A program made the position numbers and the translations under genes. A stretch of 64,000 bases of DNA, from assembly GCA_034770075.1 (NCBI GenBank), contig CM068386.1, positions 81,507,007-81,571,006 of the forward strand, in the 5' to 3' direction. Below, piece after piece: positions 45,574-57,533 of this stretch (positions are counted from its first letter, which is position 1; every line of letters starts with the position of its first letter). Below the pieces are notes generated by a model, which did not search any database, was not told where the DNA came from, and saw only the letters and a program-made list of their open reading frames with translations. This DNA comes from Aralia elata. Lineage: Eukaryota; Streptophyta; Magnoliopsida; Apiales; Araliaceae.

Positions 45574-48500
45574 TGTGACAATCCAAAATTTTCAAAAATT
45601 ATTAATAAATAAAATATATTAAATTATATATTTTATTTAATTTATATATTGGGATACGCCGAGTTTGACTGTATAAATGTATATGTATTGTGAATTATGT
45701 GAATTTTTTTGTGTGAATATTTAAATGTTTAAATAAATGTAGAGAATATGCAAATTTTTTTGAAAAGCTATACTTAATAGTTAATAAAACTATTAAATAT
45801 ATTCGTTTGAATTAGCTGCGTTATTAAATAGGTAAAATTAATTGACTAATTGAAAGTTAGTGAGTTAAATGTTTGTTTTAATTAAATAATGAAATTTATT
45901 TAATTAATAATGTATATTTACGTTATAATAAAGGAATAATGGAATAATATTTAATATTATTTCAAATGAATGTACATTAATAATATGAGGTGCAATATTT
46001 ATATTATATGTATATTGGCATCAAGTTTGTGAATAACATTTATGATGTGAATAAAGGATGAAATATATTAAATTATATATTTTATAAATTGTTGAAAACA
46101 ATTTATGGGACGAAGGAAATATTTAATTTTAATTAGTTGAAAATATTTAATTTACATATTTAAATGGTTTGAAGAGAATTTACGAAAGGAATGAGATAAT
46201 TATTTTAATTATACAAAATTAGTTGTATATTTTAAATAAGTGAGTTAAAATAATTAATTTAATATTAATTATTTTAATATAATTGGTCCGTTCTACTAAA
46301 TGAATTATTTTATTAAACGTATTAATTCTATTTTTATTTATTGGAAGGAATATGTAATTTTAATATACAAATGTATATGTGTATTGGGGATATAATGTAT
46401 GGAGATTATACATTAAGTAAATATATATGCAAAATGTATTAAATGTATATATAATATAATATGTATATATCTAATATATATGTACGAATGTTTTATATAT
46501 GTTATTAGTAATGTATCTATACCATATGTATGTTACTGTATATAATATATGGTATATATGATATATGTATGTAATATGTTATATTATGTACTAAGTGTGC
46601 TACCCAAGTTCATTCAAACTAAGTCAGTGTATTAAAAAAAAAACATGAGCTGGCTTATTTAGTAACCTACAAGCAACATAGAAGGACGTGGCAGTTAATT
46701 GAATAAGCTAGGATGAAAACTCAGTATACCTATTACGTTTAGAGCAAGAATTATGTGTGACCATCAAGTCCTCGAGCTTTATAAAACTAAAACCCGGACA
46801 TTCATTCTCAGTTTTTCTTGCAAATTCAGTAAAACCAAATTTAGCAGAGAAGGAGATAAGCAAAAGTCAATATTCTTAAGGTAAAATCTATTTATTTTGT
46901 AATATTTTGTTTAATTAACTGAATCCTGTATGAGTTGCTTTGCTTGAATTATAAATTGATTGGTTTGTGGTCACTGTAATTACACTGGATCACCTCGGTG
47001 GTGATTTCCACAAGGAAATCTGGATTAGAACCATGATTTATGGCTATGAAAACTGAGAACTTAAGTCATGCCTTTCATGTGTCTGTTAAATTACTTCAAT
47101 GAATAAATTGATCGAAAGTAGAAATTGATTGTTTTAAAGTTGGAATTAGGATGCATATATGCATATAGTATATTTTATATGTTTTAATAATGCTAGAAAG
47201 GCTTTAGGAATGGATTAGAAAGTTTACAGAACCTCAGAAACAGTTTGTTTCAGTGAGGGGCTTTGATGTATATGTGTTTGAACCTTCTTGACTTAGATGC
47301 CCATAGTCATATAAGTTCATGTAACATGTTTGTGGCATGATCGGGTCGAATGGGAAATTAAAATGAATTAACTAACTAGTGATTAGAAAATAAATGTCAA
47401 GCGAATGCCAAGCGTATCGCTTAAGCATTCTTCTAAGCCCAGAATGGCGTATGGTATATAAACACTGTAACGCCATGACTAATTTCCAAGCATGTAAATA
47501 GTATATGGAATCAGATGAAATAAGCGGTGTAAGAAGTAAACTAAAATTACTTAAAACCAAGAGTTTGTATCAATAGCATGATTAAACTGAGTATGTGCTA
47601 TGAACGTATGATTAATGTGTACCTATATGTGAACTGAAATCGTGTAGGATACGAGAAGTAGAGATATCAATAGTTGTAAGGGTAACCTACGAACAAGGCA
47701 AGTATCTTAAACCCTAAACTCTACTTTTACATTGTGCTAAGAGATTTTAATCTATTGCAAGTATCTAAATCTCATCTTTTATTTTATACAAGAAGTTATA
47801 GGCAAGTTTCCTAACTTCGTTCAAACCATTTATTGAATGCAAGTTTCTTCACTTAATCTTCTATTATAGTTGAGTAAGTATACTAACGTTGAACTCATTT
47901 ATAATTTCGCATGTATTCTGATCTTATTTACTCTCTTTCAACTTTGTATTCAATTCATGACGGTGCAAGTGTTATAGCCTTGCATCGTATTCCTGTACAA
48001 GTATCTTAACCTTTACAATGGTCTTTTTGTATGAGCAAGTATCTTGAATTCATTTATCTATGAGCAAGTTTCATTCATTAAATCCAAGTTTTTTATATTA
48101 CCTTCGAGGTTTATGTTGATAAGTTATATTAAGAGACATGTTTTTCGTTCTTATTGAATATGAACTGTTTAAACATCAAGTCTAAGCCTTTGTTACGGCT
48201 AGACTAATGTTCTTTCTCATTTGCAAGTCTTTACACATTATTGAAATTCGGTAGAGCTTTCCAATCAGATTGTTTTGATTTGGAACTCAAGTCTGAGAAT
48301 GAACATCCCTTATTTGGGAAAACTTTTAATTGTGCCTAAAGGCAGTGAGAATAACGCAAGTAGTGTTGATCAACGCAGGGCATAAAGCGCTGATCACCCA
48401 CCGTGCCCGTAAGTTCAGTCGGTTCACAGATGAATTTCTGATAGAACCTTTTTCAGCAAATGAAAATAAAGTTCTTGGTCTTTTGACCACTCAGCATCAA

Positions 48501-48999
48501 TAGTCAATATGTTGTTTCAAAAATGCGAACGATTTGATATGTTATTCAAAATTTGGTTTCAATTACTTCAGAACTATTGATTCGTTGTAGAAGTATCCCT
48601 CAAAGAAAACATTTAATCCTTTTATATGATGCTTATTATCTGTTATTACTTGCTGAGCACTTGAATGCTCATTCTTGCTTTAAAATTAAATGTTTTCAGT
48701 TAAACCCGAGCGAGTAGAAGGGTCCGACAAGGACAAGGGCAAAGGAAAGCTACAGGAGTTACTAGAAGTCGTTATCTGTATTAGTTTTAGTTTTATTTTA
48801 TGATACTACATTATCTATCATGTAATAAAGTATCTAAAGGTCTTCGTACCTGGGATAGCAAACTCGGATGTAAATTTTTTTAATTATTTAATATAACAAG
48901 CAGTTTGAATGAATGGTATCGTAGATGGATATGAGGCACATGTTGGTATCGTGGAGCACCAAGTACGGGTTTCAGGTACCCGAATTTGGGGGCGTCACA
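45574..48999 (+). mobile_element. Solo LTR of a large Gypsy-type element, 3.4 kb
   Basis: Starts TGTGACAATCC, ends GGGCGTCACA, and is flanked by GAGGC on both sides (45569-45573, 49000-49004), a perfect 5-bp target duplication. A TATA-like TTATAAAAC is near 46778. No gene, primer site or internal second LTR is visible, so it is read as a solo LTR left by recombination. Length and end sequences recall Tekay/Del-type LTRs (tentative). Its 47690-48110 part has eight or more short CAAGTATCTTAA-like repeats. Confidence 0.8.
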
Positions 49000-49920
49000 G
49001 AGGCAGAGAAAGGAGGGGTGTCATTGGAGTGTGAAGTGCAGGAAGCCCATATCACACTACATGTTCTTTCTGGCCATAGCACTAACAATACTGTCAAGCT
49101 CTTGGGGATGTCACATGGAAAATTTCTGAGGATATTGGTGGATAGTGGTAGCACCAACAACTTCCTAGACCCCCCAAGCAGCTAAAAGAATCAAGGCTGC
49201 AGTAAAGGAGACCAATGCCATCACTGTGACTGTTGCAAATGGATTCAAGGTTTCTAGCCATCAACACTACCCAGAGCTGACTTGGTCCATACAAGGAGAA
49301 GAATTTCAAACAGATTTTAGGATATTGCCTCTAGGAGGTATAGATGCAGTTTTAGGGGTCGAATGGTTAAAGCTCTTTAATCTAGTTACTTTTGATTTCC
49401 ACAATCTGCAGTTAACCTTAGAAAAGGAAGGAAGGACTATTGTCTTGCAAGGGGAATATGATCAAGTGGCCCCAAACATCCAATACATGAGTTGTGGTGA
49501 GTTCAAAAGGGTGCTAAACAATATGACAGTTTGGACAAATTTCCCATCCCAGCAATTGATGAACTACTTGATGAACTCCATAGCTCTAGTTGGTTTTCCA
49601 AATTGGATCTGAGGTCTGGATACCATCAAATTAGAGTCAACAACGATGAGATACCAAAAACAGCTTTTAGGACTCACAATGGGCACTTTCAGTTCCTAGT
49701 GATGCCATTTGGGCTCACTACTGCTCTAGCCACCTTCCAATCATTGATGAATGAGGTATTCCAGCCATACTTAAGAAAATTTGTACTAGTTTTCTTTGAT
49801 GATATACTAGTCTACAATAAAACTTATGAGGATCACTTGAAGCATTTGAGACTAACACTGCAGTTATTGCAAGACCATTGCCTTTTGCCAAAAAAAAGTA
49901 AGCGTATCTTTGGGACAAAA
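49000..49920 (+). pseudogene. pro-pol: Protease and partial RT of the chromovirus-like element
   Basis: Protease has LRILVDSGSTNNFLD (49130-49175) and later GIDAVLGVEWL; a frame change separates them near 49180. The RT piece (about 49531-49920) has [41 protein letters not shown] and the catalytic FFDD. The usual RT 'fingers' part between protease and KFPIP is missing, which indicates an internal deletion near 49520. The frame stops at 49920 where the next LTR begins. Confidence 0.8.
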
Positions 49921-51321
49921 TGTAATGACCGCGAATTTCTAAGCTTTATTATTAATAAGATTTAGAATTTTATTTGATTTTCTTGCATATTAATTTAAAT
50001 CCTTAAATGATTTGGATAACTATGTATGCCTATGTGTTATTTGATTTAATAATCCATGTGTGTAGTTAAAATATAAATGGACTAGCCTAGTAAATCGTTT
50101 AAACAAGCCCAAGCAATAAATGGTGCATTGGACTTGTAGATGTTTAACGATGGAGTGTAGTAATGATGGTATTAATAATTTATAGTACCATTGGGGATTT
50201 ATTAATAGTGGACCAACCCAGTTTACTCATTTAATAAGCCCAATCTGAAGCAAGGGGTTGTGGACTTGTGGCTGGGACTTATTATAATTAATGATTTGGG
50301 CCAGCTTAGTATATATGGTCAGCCATACAAGGAGTCCAATAGAGGTGCATATCAGCAAGCCCAATTGGGAGACTTACCCTTACTGTAGCGGGTCAGATTC
50401 AAATCAGCCTTATAAGATTTCCTCCGTGTTTCACACACGGTACTGTCACTTCCTATCTGCCGAGCTAGACCAATGGCCTACGCCAGGTATCGCGAGGACC
50501 CAAGCCGAAAAGGTGACAACCTGCCGATTAATTTAACAGTGGGTTGGTGCGGCTTTCCACCAAATCCCTCGTGACCAATAGGTAATTCCATGAAGAATAG
50601 GTCATGAGTTCGGTGTAATAACCAGCGATTGGGTAATGGTTTCTCTATAAATAGAACCACTATTCCATATGAGAAGCTTGCTGAGTTTATTAGTTCTGCT
50701 ATAAAGAGATATTGTGAGATTGAGAAGTAAAGGTAATCTTGGAGAGGAGTTCTTACCATTCGGGGAGATGAGCAGAATCTGAAAAGCTAGAGAACTAGCC
50801 ACCGAAGCTCCTAAGAGGTGAGACCTTCTTTTCTATTTCAAGCATTAATCTTACCTTGTCCAGTTAGATTTTTCTGCTGAATGAGTCAGTAGATGCCGAG
50901 TCAAGCGTGATTAACTGTAATGTAAGAATAATGTTAAACTCTGCAGCCATAGAGTAGTCGAACAAAGACCTGCATGTGTGATATGTTGGACTGAATAAAG
51001 ACTCACACCAGAGTCGTAACAATGGCCTTAGTCACCTTATTTTGTTTGAGATCAGCTGTTGACTTGAGCCAAGCTCAGATCAGAACTGAAGTAAGAAGAC
51101 CAACTTGAGATGATCCTTATGGTAAATCTCAGGACTTGTGTTTATAGACTATAGGTGATGATAGTCGATTTATAAACCAATTTAAGGTGTAACCATGATC
51201 CTAGTAAGAGGGTTGTTGGTAACCCAGTCTCATAAATCTGGCTATATGCCAATAGAGTATTACCAACAGTTAGTATTACCCCAGACCCAACTTGGTTTCT
51301 GCAGTATTGTAGCAGACCTGG
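49921..51321 (+). repeat. LTR fragment of another element, cut by Retand-B
   Basis: Begins TGTAATGACCGCGAATTTC directly after the interrupted RT codon and runs until the Retand-B LTR. It has a TATA-like CTATAAATAG near 50645. No gene seen. Its start resembles that of the solo LTR (TGT..GA.. then AATTTTC and TTATTAATAA), suggesting related families. The right end would lie beyond Retand-B. Confidence 0.55.
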
Positions 51322-53397
51322 TGTAGACACCCAAATTTTGCGTTTCCTTCTACTAACCATGACAGGAGGGCGAAATCGTCAATTGAACCGGCTTGCGGGA
51401 GCAAGGGAGCGGGCACAAGGGCGAGCGCCCGGCACCGCCGCAATGTTTTGGGCAGCCCAAGTCGACATGACAGCAGAGCCGTCCGAAGCAGGCACTTCCG
51501 AATGAGGTGGCACGTCTCCCGGAAATTCCCGGACTGCAGAACACGAGCCTGTCAGCAAAAACCGACGTTGCGGCACGAAAATCGAGGCGTGGCACGAAAA
51601 TCGAGAAAGTCAAGCCCGCCAGCCGCGGATAGATCTGCGGCCAAGTGGGTGCGCCAGCACGGAAACCAGGAAATCAGCACTACCAGCTGAGTGCGATGGG
51701 AGGCGTGCGGCTGGCTTTGGCCAGCCTATTTAAGCCAGCTTCCGGCAGCATACAGGAGGTTCAGCAATTGTGGAGAAGAAGGAAATTCCAGCAGCAACAT
51801 AAGCACGAAAATAGAGGGGAAAAGAGAGAAATTTTGCAACAAAATAGGAGAGAAAGGAAGGAAAAAGTGAGGATTAATATCTCTTGAGTTGATTGTATCA
51901 TATATATTTCTCCTTCTATTCGAATACATCAAATTCACATCCATTTGGATATCAATTGCAAGGTGAAATCTCTTTTGTTATATCAATTTCTATCATATCA
52001 TTTGATTGAATTAAATGTAGATTTCATGAAAATTATTGTGGAACAATGGATTAGGAATTGTTAGAGAGGGTTCCATCGGAACAAAATTCTCCCTAATAAT
52101 CCGATGATATCCATTGGGTGAGGTTTTGCTCGTTCATAACGATATATACATTAGGTGGAATTGATCTATTTAGATTGTTAATTTTGGATCCTTGTGGGGG
52201 CGTTAAGCAATCCGTTGTTAGTCATGTTATTGTATCTATTTGATGTTTGTGATAAATTGTGGATGTGAGCCTAGGAGCGTGACACCATGGTCCGAATCCG
52301 ATGATGGACAAATTTTGACGTATGTATTTAGGAACAATGTAATCCTTCGTTGTAAAACATGTACCCGTCGGGCCTTAAAACGACGCTAAAGCGAGAATCG
52401 GGTTTAAGGCCCCATAAATAGTGAAGTATGTGATTGTAGGCGTGTGGATTATTTTGATGGCTTACATGCCCATGAATAACCCTCACGCATATTAATGTTT
52501 TTTTGTTTGATTGACAATATTAAAATTGATTTCAAAGCCAAACAAATGAAGATTTTATAAAACCAATCAAAGTAGGATATTAGAATCACGAGGTTAAAAT
52601 TTGAGAAGTGCTAATGAATGCCGATTCCTATCTAACGAGCAAGCTAAAGAAAAAATCATTTTCAAACATCACAAAATTTGATTTTTAGAAATAAGTAACG
52701 TTTTATGAAATCTTTGTGCATAGGGTTAAAGAGATTCTAAAAATTGCCCGATCGTTTCACGAAAGCAACGTATAGATCTCGATTCCTATTTTGACAAAGG
52801 TTTACAACTCTTGTCTTGCCAAAACGACACTTAATGAAAAATCCCATAGTTTTGGACAATTAAAATCAAACCTTTCTCATAAAGAATAAAGCTTGCTCGT
52901 GTATACCGAAAAGACATTCCGAAGCGTTATCAAATTAAAGCACGACTTTCCCTAAAAATCCAAATGATTCTTTCATACAAACTCATCACATCATTCACAT
53001 AGACACACACACACACACGCGCTCACACACACACACACACTTCATGAATTGAAGGATAGGAGAAGCATCAAGATCGCGGTAACCGTGTTTCACGGAAGTC
53101 GAGGGGTGCCTAACACCTTCCCCTCACTTAAACAAGCCCCCGAACTCTATGAATCTCAATATGCAGACCAATTAATTCGGAGTCATATATGAGCCAGCGA
53201 TTTACAAAAGAACGAAAACTCGGATGAGTTGGTACATCCATTTCAAATATACCAACTGGCGACTCTGGTTAATTGGCTCATCATAAAAGACGATCTTTCA
53301 AAACCCCGTCGACCTTAAATGCCGACCTTTTCCAAGAATCATTAAATCAAAAGGCTAAAATTGGAAAAGAAGAGAAAGCGAAAACCCGGCGTCGACA
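51322..53397 (+). repeat. 5' LTR of Retand-B (2076 bp)
   Basis: TGTAGACACC...GTCGACA, nearly identical to 15495-17569 with small indels, an altered segment near 51706-51720 (GCGGCTGGCTTTGG) and a longer (CA)n tract near 53000-53040. The TATA-like box is at 51727-51734. Confidence 0.95.
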
Positions 53398-53399
53398 GC

Positions 53400-53417
53400 T
53401 GGCGACTCTGCTGGGGA
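53400..53417 (+). other. Primer-binding site of Retand-B
   Basis: TGGCGACTCTGCTGGGGA, two bases after the LTR end, identical to that of copy A. Confidence 0.8.
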
Positions 53418-54188
53418 ACATTAGAGGGCTTAAGCCGCATTCAAGTCTTGATGTTATCTTATCCTTTAAAATTCATAAAATGTGTGTGTGTGCGATATTT
53501 TGATGTTTTACTCTTGATTGTGTGAATGTGTGTTTTGAATAATAAATGAATGATTTGAATGGGATTGTTTTACTTTAAAGTAATCATTTGCATACGGTGA
53601 GGACGATGAATGTGAATGTATGTTGAGATTGTACCTCCTCCTGAGGCGAACCCGTCGGTTGCTTATTACTGGACTCGATGGGGCTGCTCCCCGGAGATGG
53701 CTCAGGAAACGCACCACTCAAATCCGCTCCAATCGAAAGGGCTCAAACGAGTAGATTGCGAAGATTTGGGAACCTTCATGCCGAAAAGCCCGTGAGAGTA
53801 AACCCTAGGATAGGTCAGCCTCTGATAAACCCAACGCAGGGAAAAGTCTCTTCATGCCTTTTTATTAACGTTCAAGAATATAAATGTCATAATTGCAACA
53901 TACTCATATATGCTTCCCCTATTGTCAAAAGAGAATACTGACCTCCATGTTTTGCAGGAAACAGCTGGGGAAGCATAATAAAGTCATGTTTAGCATTTGT
54001 TATTGCACTAAAAGACTACTAACTTTCTCTTTTGCAGGGAAAGATTAAAAAACAACACCAAAAAATTTACAGTTTTAGCATGCATCCATTTTGCGTTTCC
54101 CCAAGACTAAACTTCGAACCATTGTCTTTGTAGGATTGCTCCTCAAACCCGTTCGCAGTCTAAGAAAGCCCAAAATTCTACATCTGAA
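53418..54188 (+). other. 5' leader of Retand-B
   Basis: Same leader as copy A with small insertions (one A near 53801, one G near 53841, four bases near 53867). It holds the same splice-acceptor-like tracts, the last with one base different. No gene. Confidence 0.55.
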
Positions 54189-57100
54189 ATGGCTGATATT
54201 CCTAACCATAATTCCATATCTCGGGAGGAGTTTGATGATTTTAAAAGACAGATGATGGAAATGGCCACAATGTTAAAGGAACAGTTCTTAATTAGACAGG
54301 ATCCGGTAAACCAGGGATCGCATAATATTCCACCACCAGGGGATGATCAGAATCCTCCTAAAAATGGTACAAACTTGCTTAAAGAGGACCAACCCCGACT
54401 CTAAGGACGAGCCAGTCATCCCAAAGCCCGTTCCCATACCTAGCAGGACAGTGATTACTATCCCAGAAGAGGGGGACAATGACGACCTTCGGAGAAAAAA
54501 AATGAAACACATGGAGGAGACCATCCAATCTCTAAGGGGCATAGGCTCCCTGGGTAGGGTTAATTACTCGGATTTATGTGTTTTTCCCCGGGAGCCAGAT
54601 ATCCAGAAAAGTTCAAAGTCCCCGAGTTTGAAAAATACAATGGAAAGGGAGACCCCTATACACACTTGAAAATATACATTGGAGAACTCGGGTCTTATGC
54701 CGAAGACGAGGGGTTAAGAATGCAACTATTCCAGAAAAGCTTAACAGGGGAGGCAAGAATCTGGTATGCCCGCCTCGACAACGCCCGAATCCACAACTGG
54801 GAGGAATTGGCCCATACCTTCTTAACCCAATACAGCTTTCAGGCCCAGATGGCCCCTGACAGGTACCAAATGACAAAGGTTAAGAAACAGCCTAGGGAGT
54901 CCTTCAGGGAATATGCCCAACGATGGAGGGGCATGGCCGCCCAGGTGACCCCCCCAATGAACGAATCAGAGATGGTGATGACCTTTGTAGACATCCAGGA
55001 GGCACCGTATTATGAGAGGGTCATCTCGGGGATTGGAAGACCTTTTGCTGAAATGATTAAACATGGAGAGATGGTAGACATGGGGTTGAAATCGGGTAAA
55101 ATCCGGGATCTTACTGCTTTAGAAACTGCTGTGCGAGCAAATACAGAATGGAAACTATGGCAGCACTTCCCGGAGGGTCCAAAAGAAGAAGGAAGAGGAT
55201 GTCTCCCTCATCCTACAAGGGTCATCCAGAAAAGCAGAAAGCCATCTTCCGGTACAGGCACAGAGGGGAGGGCCATCCCGACAGCCAAACTTCACCGATC
55301 AAAGGGCAGAGGGGCGAAGAAGATATGAGGCTTCGCAAAATCGAGTATTCACCCCACTCGGGGAATCTCTCGAGCGGATTTTGGCGGTATTGATGGCCCA
55401 AAAGAAGATAATCAATTTGGCTCCCCCAAGTGACCCGAAGGGAAGGAGATTTGATCCAAGCAAACGGTGCGCCTATCACTCGGGTTCCCCGGGTCATGAT
55501 ACACAAGATTGTTGGACATTGAAACATATAATTCAGAACATGATCGACAACGGGGAAATTGTGGTGGAACAACCGGACTCCCCGAATGTTAAGGCAAATC
55601 CCTTGCCAAGACATGATGGAGGGGGAGTTAATGCGACGGAGGCAAGTGAAGCTGGGGGGCCGCCAAGGTTGAACTATGTGCAGAAAGTTGAGGAGATAAT
55701 CAACATGATCCATGATCATGGGGATGCACGGGTAACGCCCATCAGGTTGATAGGGATAAGTACAAATGGCATGGAAAGACCTGTCAAGTTGACAGCCCCG
55801 AGGCCCATCATCCTTGCAGCAAGGCCGCAACTCCCTATCAGTAGTCTGAGGACTGTACCCTGGAATTATGGGGGAATACCAGAGGAAGCGGCCAGTTGTG
55901 CTTCCGTGACGACCAAGGGAAACCCCTTATATCTTCCCGGGCGAGTCCTTGGGAGCCAAAAGAGAAAAAATGAAGAGGTTTCCGAGGAAAGGGCCATAGA
56001 GTTTTTGAAAAGGATGGATCACCCAGAAATGAGGGGGATCCAGATTTTAAATGAGGAATCAACCCTAACATCAGTCATGGACTTGGTATTGTCATCCAGT
56101 GAGCATTGCAAAACCCTGATGAAGGTTCTGGAGGAGGCATTTGTGCCCAAAGAAATTAGTAAGGAGGGTTTCGGCCGACTGGTAGGCCACTTATTGAAAA
56201 CCGATGCAATATCCTTTACGGATGAGGACATTCCCGAAGAGGGAAGGGGGCACCGAAAACCGCTACACATCGCGGTAATCTCCTCAGGATATGTCATGAA
56301 TGGGGTGCTGATCGACGGGGGATCGGCATTGAATATATGTCCTCTCAGTACGCTGAAGAAAATGAACATCAGTCCCAAGCGCCTGCGGGCCAGTCATGTG
56401 GTGGTTCGGGCTTTTGACGGATCCCGGAGGGACACCATCGGAGAGATAGAATTGCCAGTGGAGATAGGGCCCTGTACTTTTGATATCTCCTTCCAAGTCC
56501 TAGATATCACGGCAAGCTACAACCTGCTGTTAGGGAGGCCGTGGATACACATGGCCGGGGCAGTTCCTTCCACGCTCCACCAACAAATCAAGTTGATCAT
56601 CGATGGGAATCTGGTAACAATCTCGGCCGAATGTGATGACCCTTCTCTTCCCAAGAGTGGCCTACCAGTAATCAATGTGGATGAGTCAGCGGCTCCTGCC
56701 AGCTTTCAAGCACTAGAGATTAGCACTCCCCATTATAGATGCCTGGGAGCTCCAGCTGTGAAACCAAGGGTCTCTCCGGAACTCACCTTTGTGGCAAGGG
56801 AAATGATTAAAATGAACTTCCAACCTGGACAGGGACTAGGGAAAAGCAGTCAGGGAATCACCGAGCCCATCCACCTACCACAGCAGATAGGCAAAGCAGG
56901 ATTGGGATACCATGTGGGCGCAGTACGGGGACACCGTCAAGGTTCGACTCCGATTCGACTAGTTGGCAGTCCAGTGACCAAAGTCGACAATGAGCAGGGG
57001 ATCAGCGGACCTGTGATTGGGGCAGGGAATGAAGAGTTAACCCCCACACGTAATGAGTCGGCCCGGAGGGAAAGTTTCCTGCAGGAGGTCGCAAAAGAGT

Positions 57101-57369
57101 TTGAAACCAAATGCTATATCCCCGGACAATCAACAAGCAGTAAGGAGGGGACGAATGTTATCACACCACCGGGAGCCCAACAAGTTGTGCCTGTCATCGA
57201 TTGGGCAGGGCTGATTATTCCTGGAGAAGATATGGAGAAGGATTCAGGCGACGTATCCGTAATCATCGGGGAGGTGTCCGATGTGAGGCCCTCCTTTATC
57301 CAGCGCATTTCATCTGACCTGATCCTCGATAATTGGACCCAGAAACCAGTGATATCCAAACAGGGGTAA
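54189..57369 (+). pseudogene. gag-pro: gag-pro of Retand-B, frameshifted in gag
   Basis: Same protein as in copy A. Relative to A there is +1 near 54402, +3 in an A-run near 54497, +2 near 54585 (which together restore the frame), and +1 near 55131. That last shift separates the capsid from the zinc-knuckle and protease part; the latter frame is open up to 57369. At the site of the copy A stop, this copy has TGG (55861-55863). Protease IDGGSALNI, YNLLLGRPWIH and the G-patch-like motif are intact. The stop TAA again overlaps the intron donor. Confidence 0.87.
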
Positions 57370-57533
57370 AGCTCGACGTCAGGGTGGTTAACCCTAGAGA
57401 ATGGGAGAATGAAGAAGTTTATTTTTGTTGTTGTTTTGTTTCTGCATAATTGTGTCGTTTCTTCGTGTTATTTGAAATTGCGATCGTCGTGAAAAAATGA
57501 TTTATATATGACAAGTATTTTGTTTCATGTCAG
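57366..57533 (+). other. Intron between protease and RT frames of Retand-B
   Basis: 168 nt, same donor GTAAAG and acceptor CATGTCAG as in copy A. Confidence 0.72.

Larger units (their letters stand above)
44137..49920 (+). mobile_element. Chromovirus-like Ty3/Gypsy element, 5' part, with internal insertion
   Basis: A 371-bp LTR (44137-44507, TGTAAGG...CATTACA), an initiator-tRNA-Met-type primer site, decayed gag, then protease and part of RT. It is split by the solo LTR at 45574-48999 and cut at 49920 inside RT by another LTR. The 3' LTR, RNase H and integrase are not in the window. The short LTR, primer type and gag/RT motifs fit chromoviruses of Reina-like size; lineage is tentative. Confidence 0.75.

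Noticed and set aside
45574..48999. A complete LTR retrotransposon rather than a solo LTR
   Set aside because: No second TGTGACAATCC/CGTCACA pair, primer site, polypurine tract or coding sequence was seen inside.
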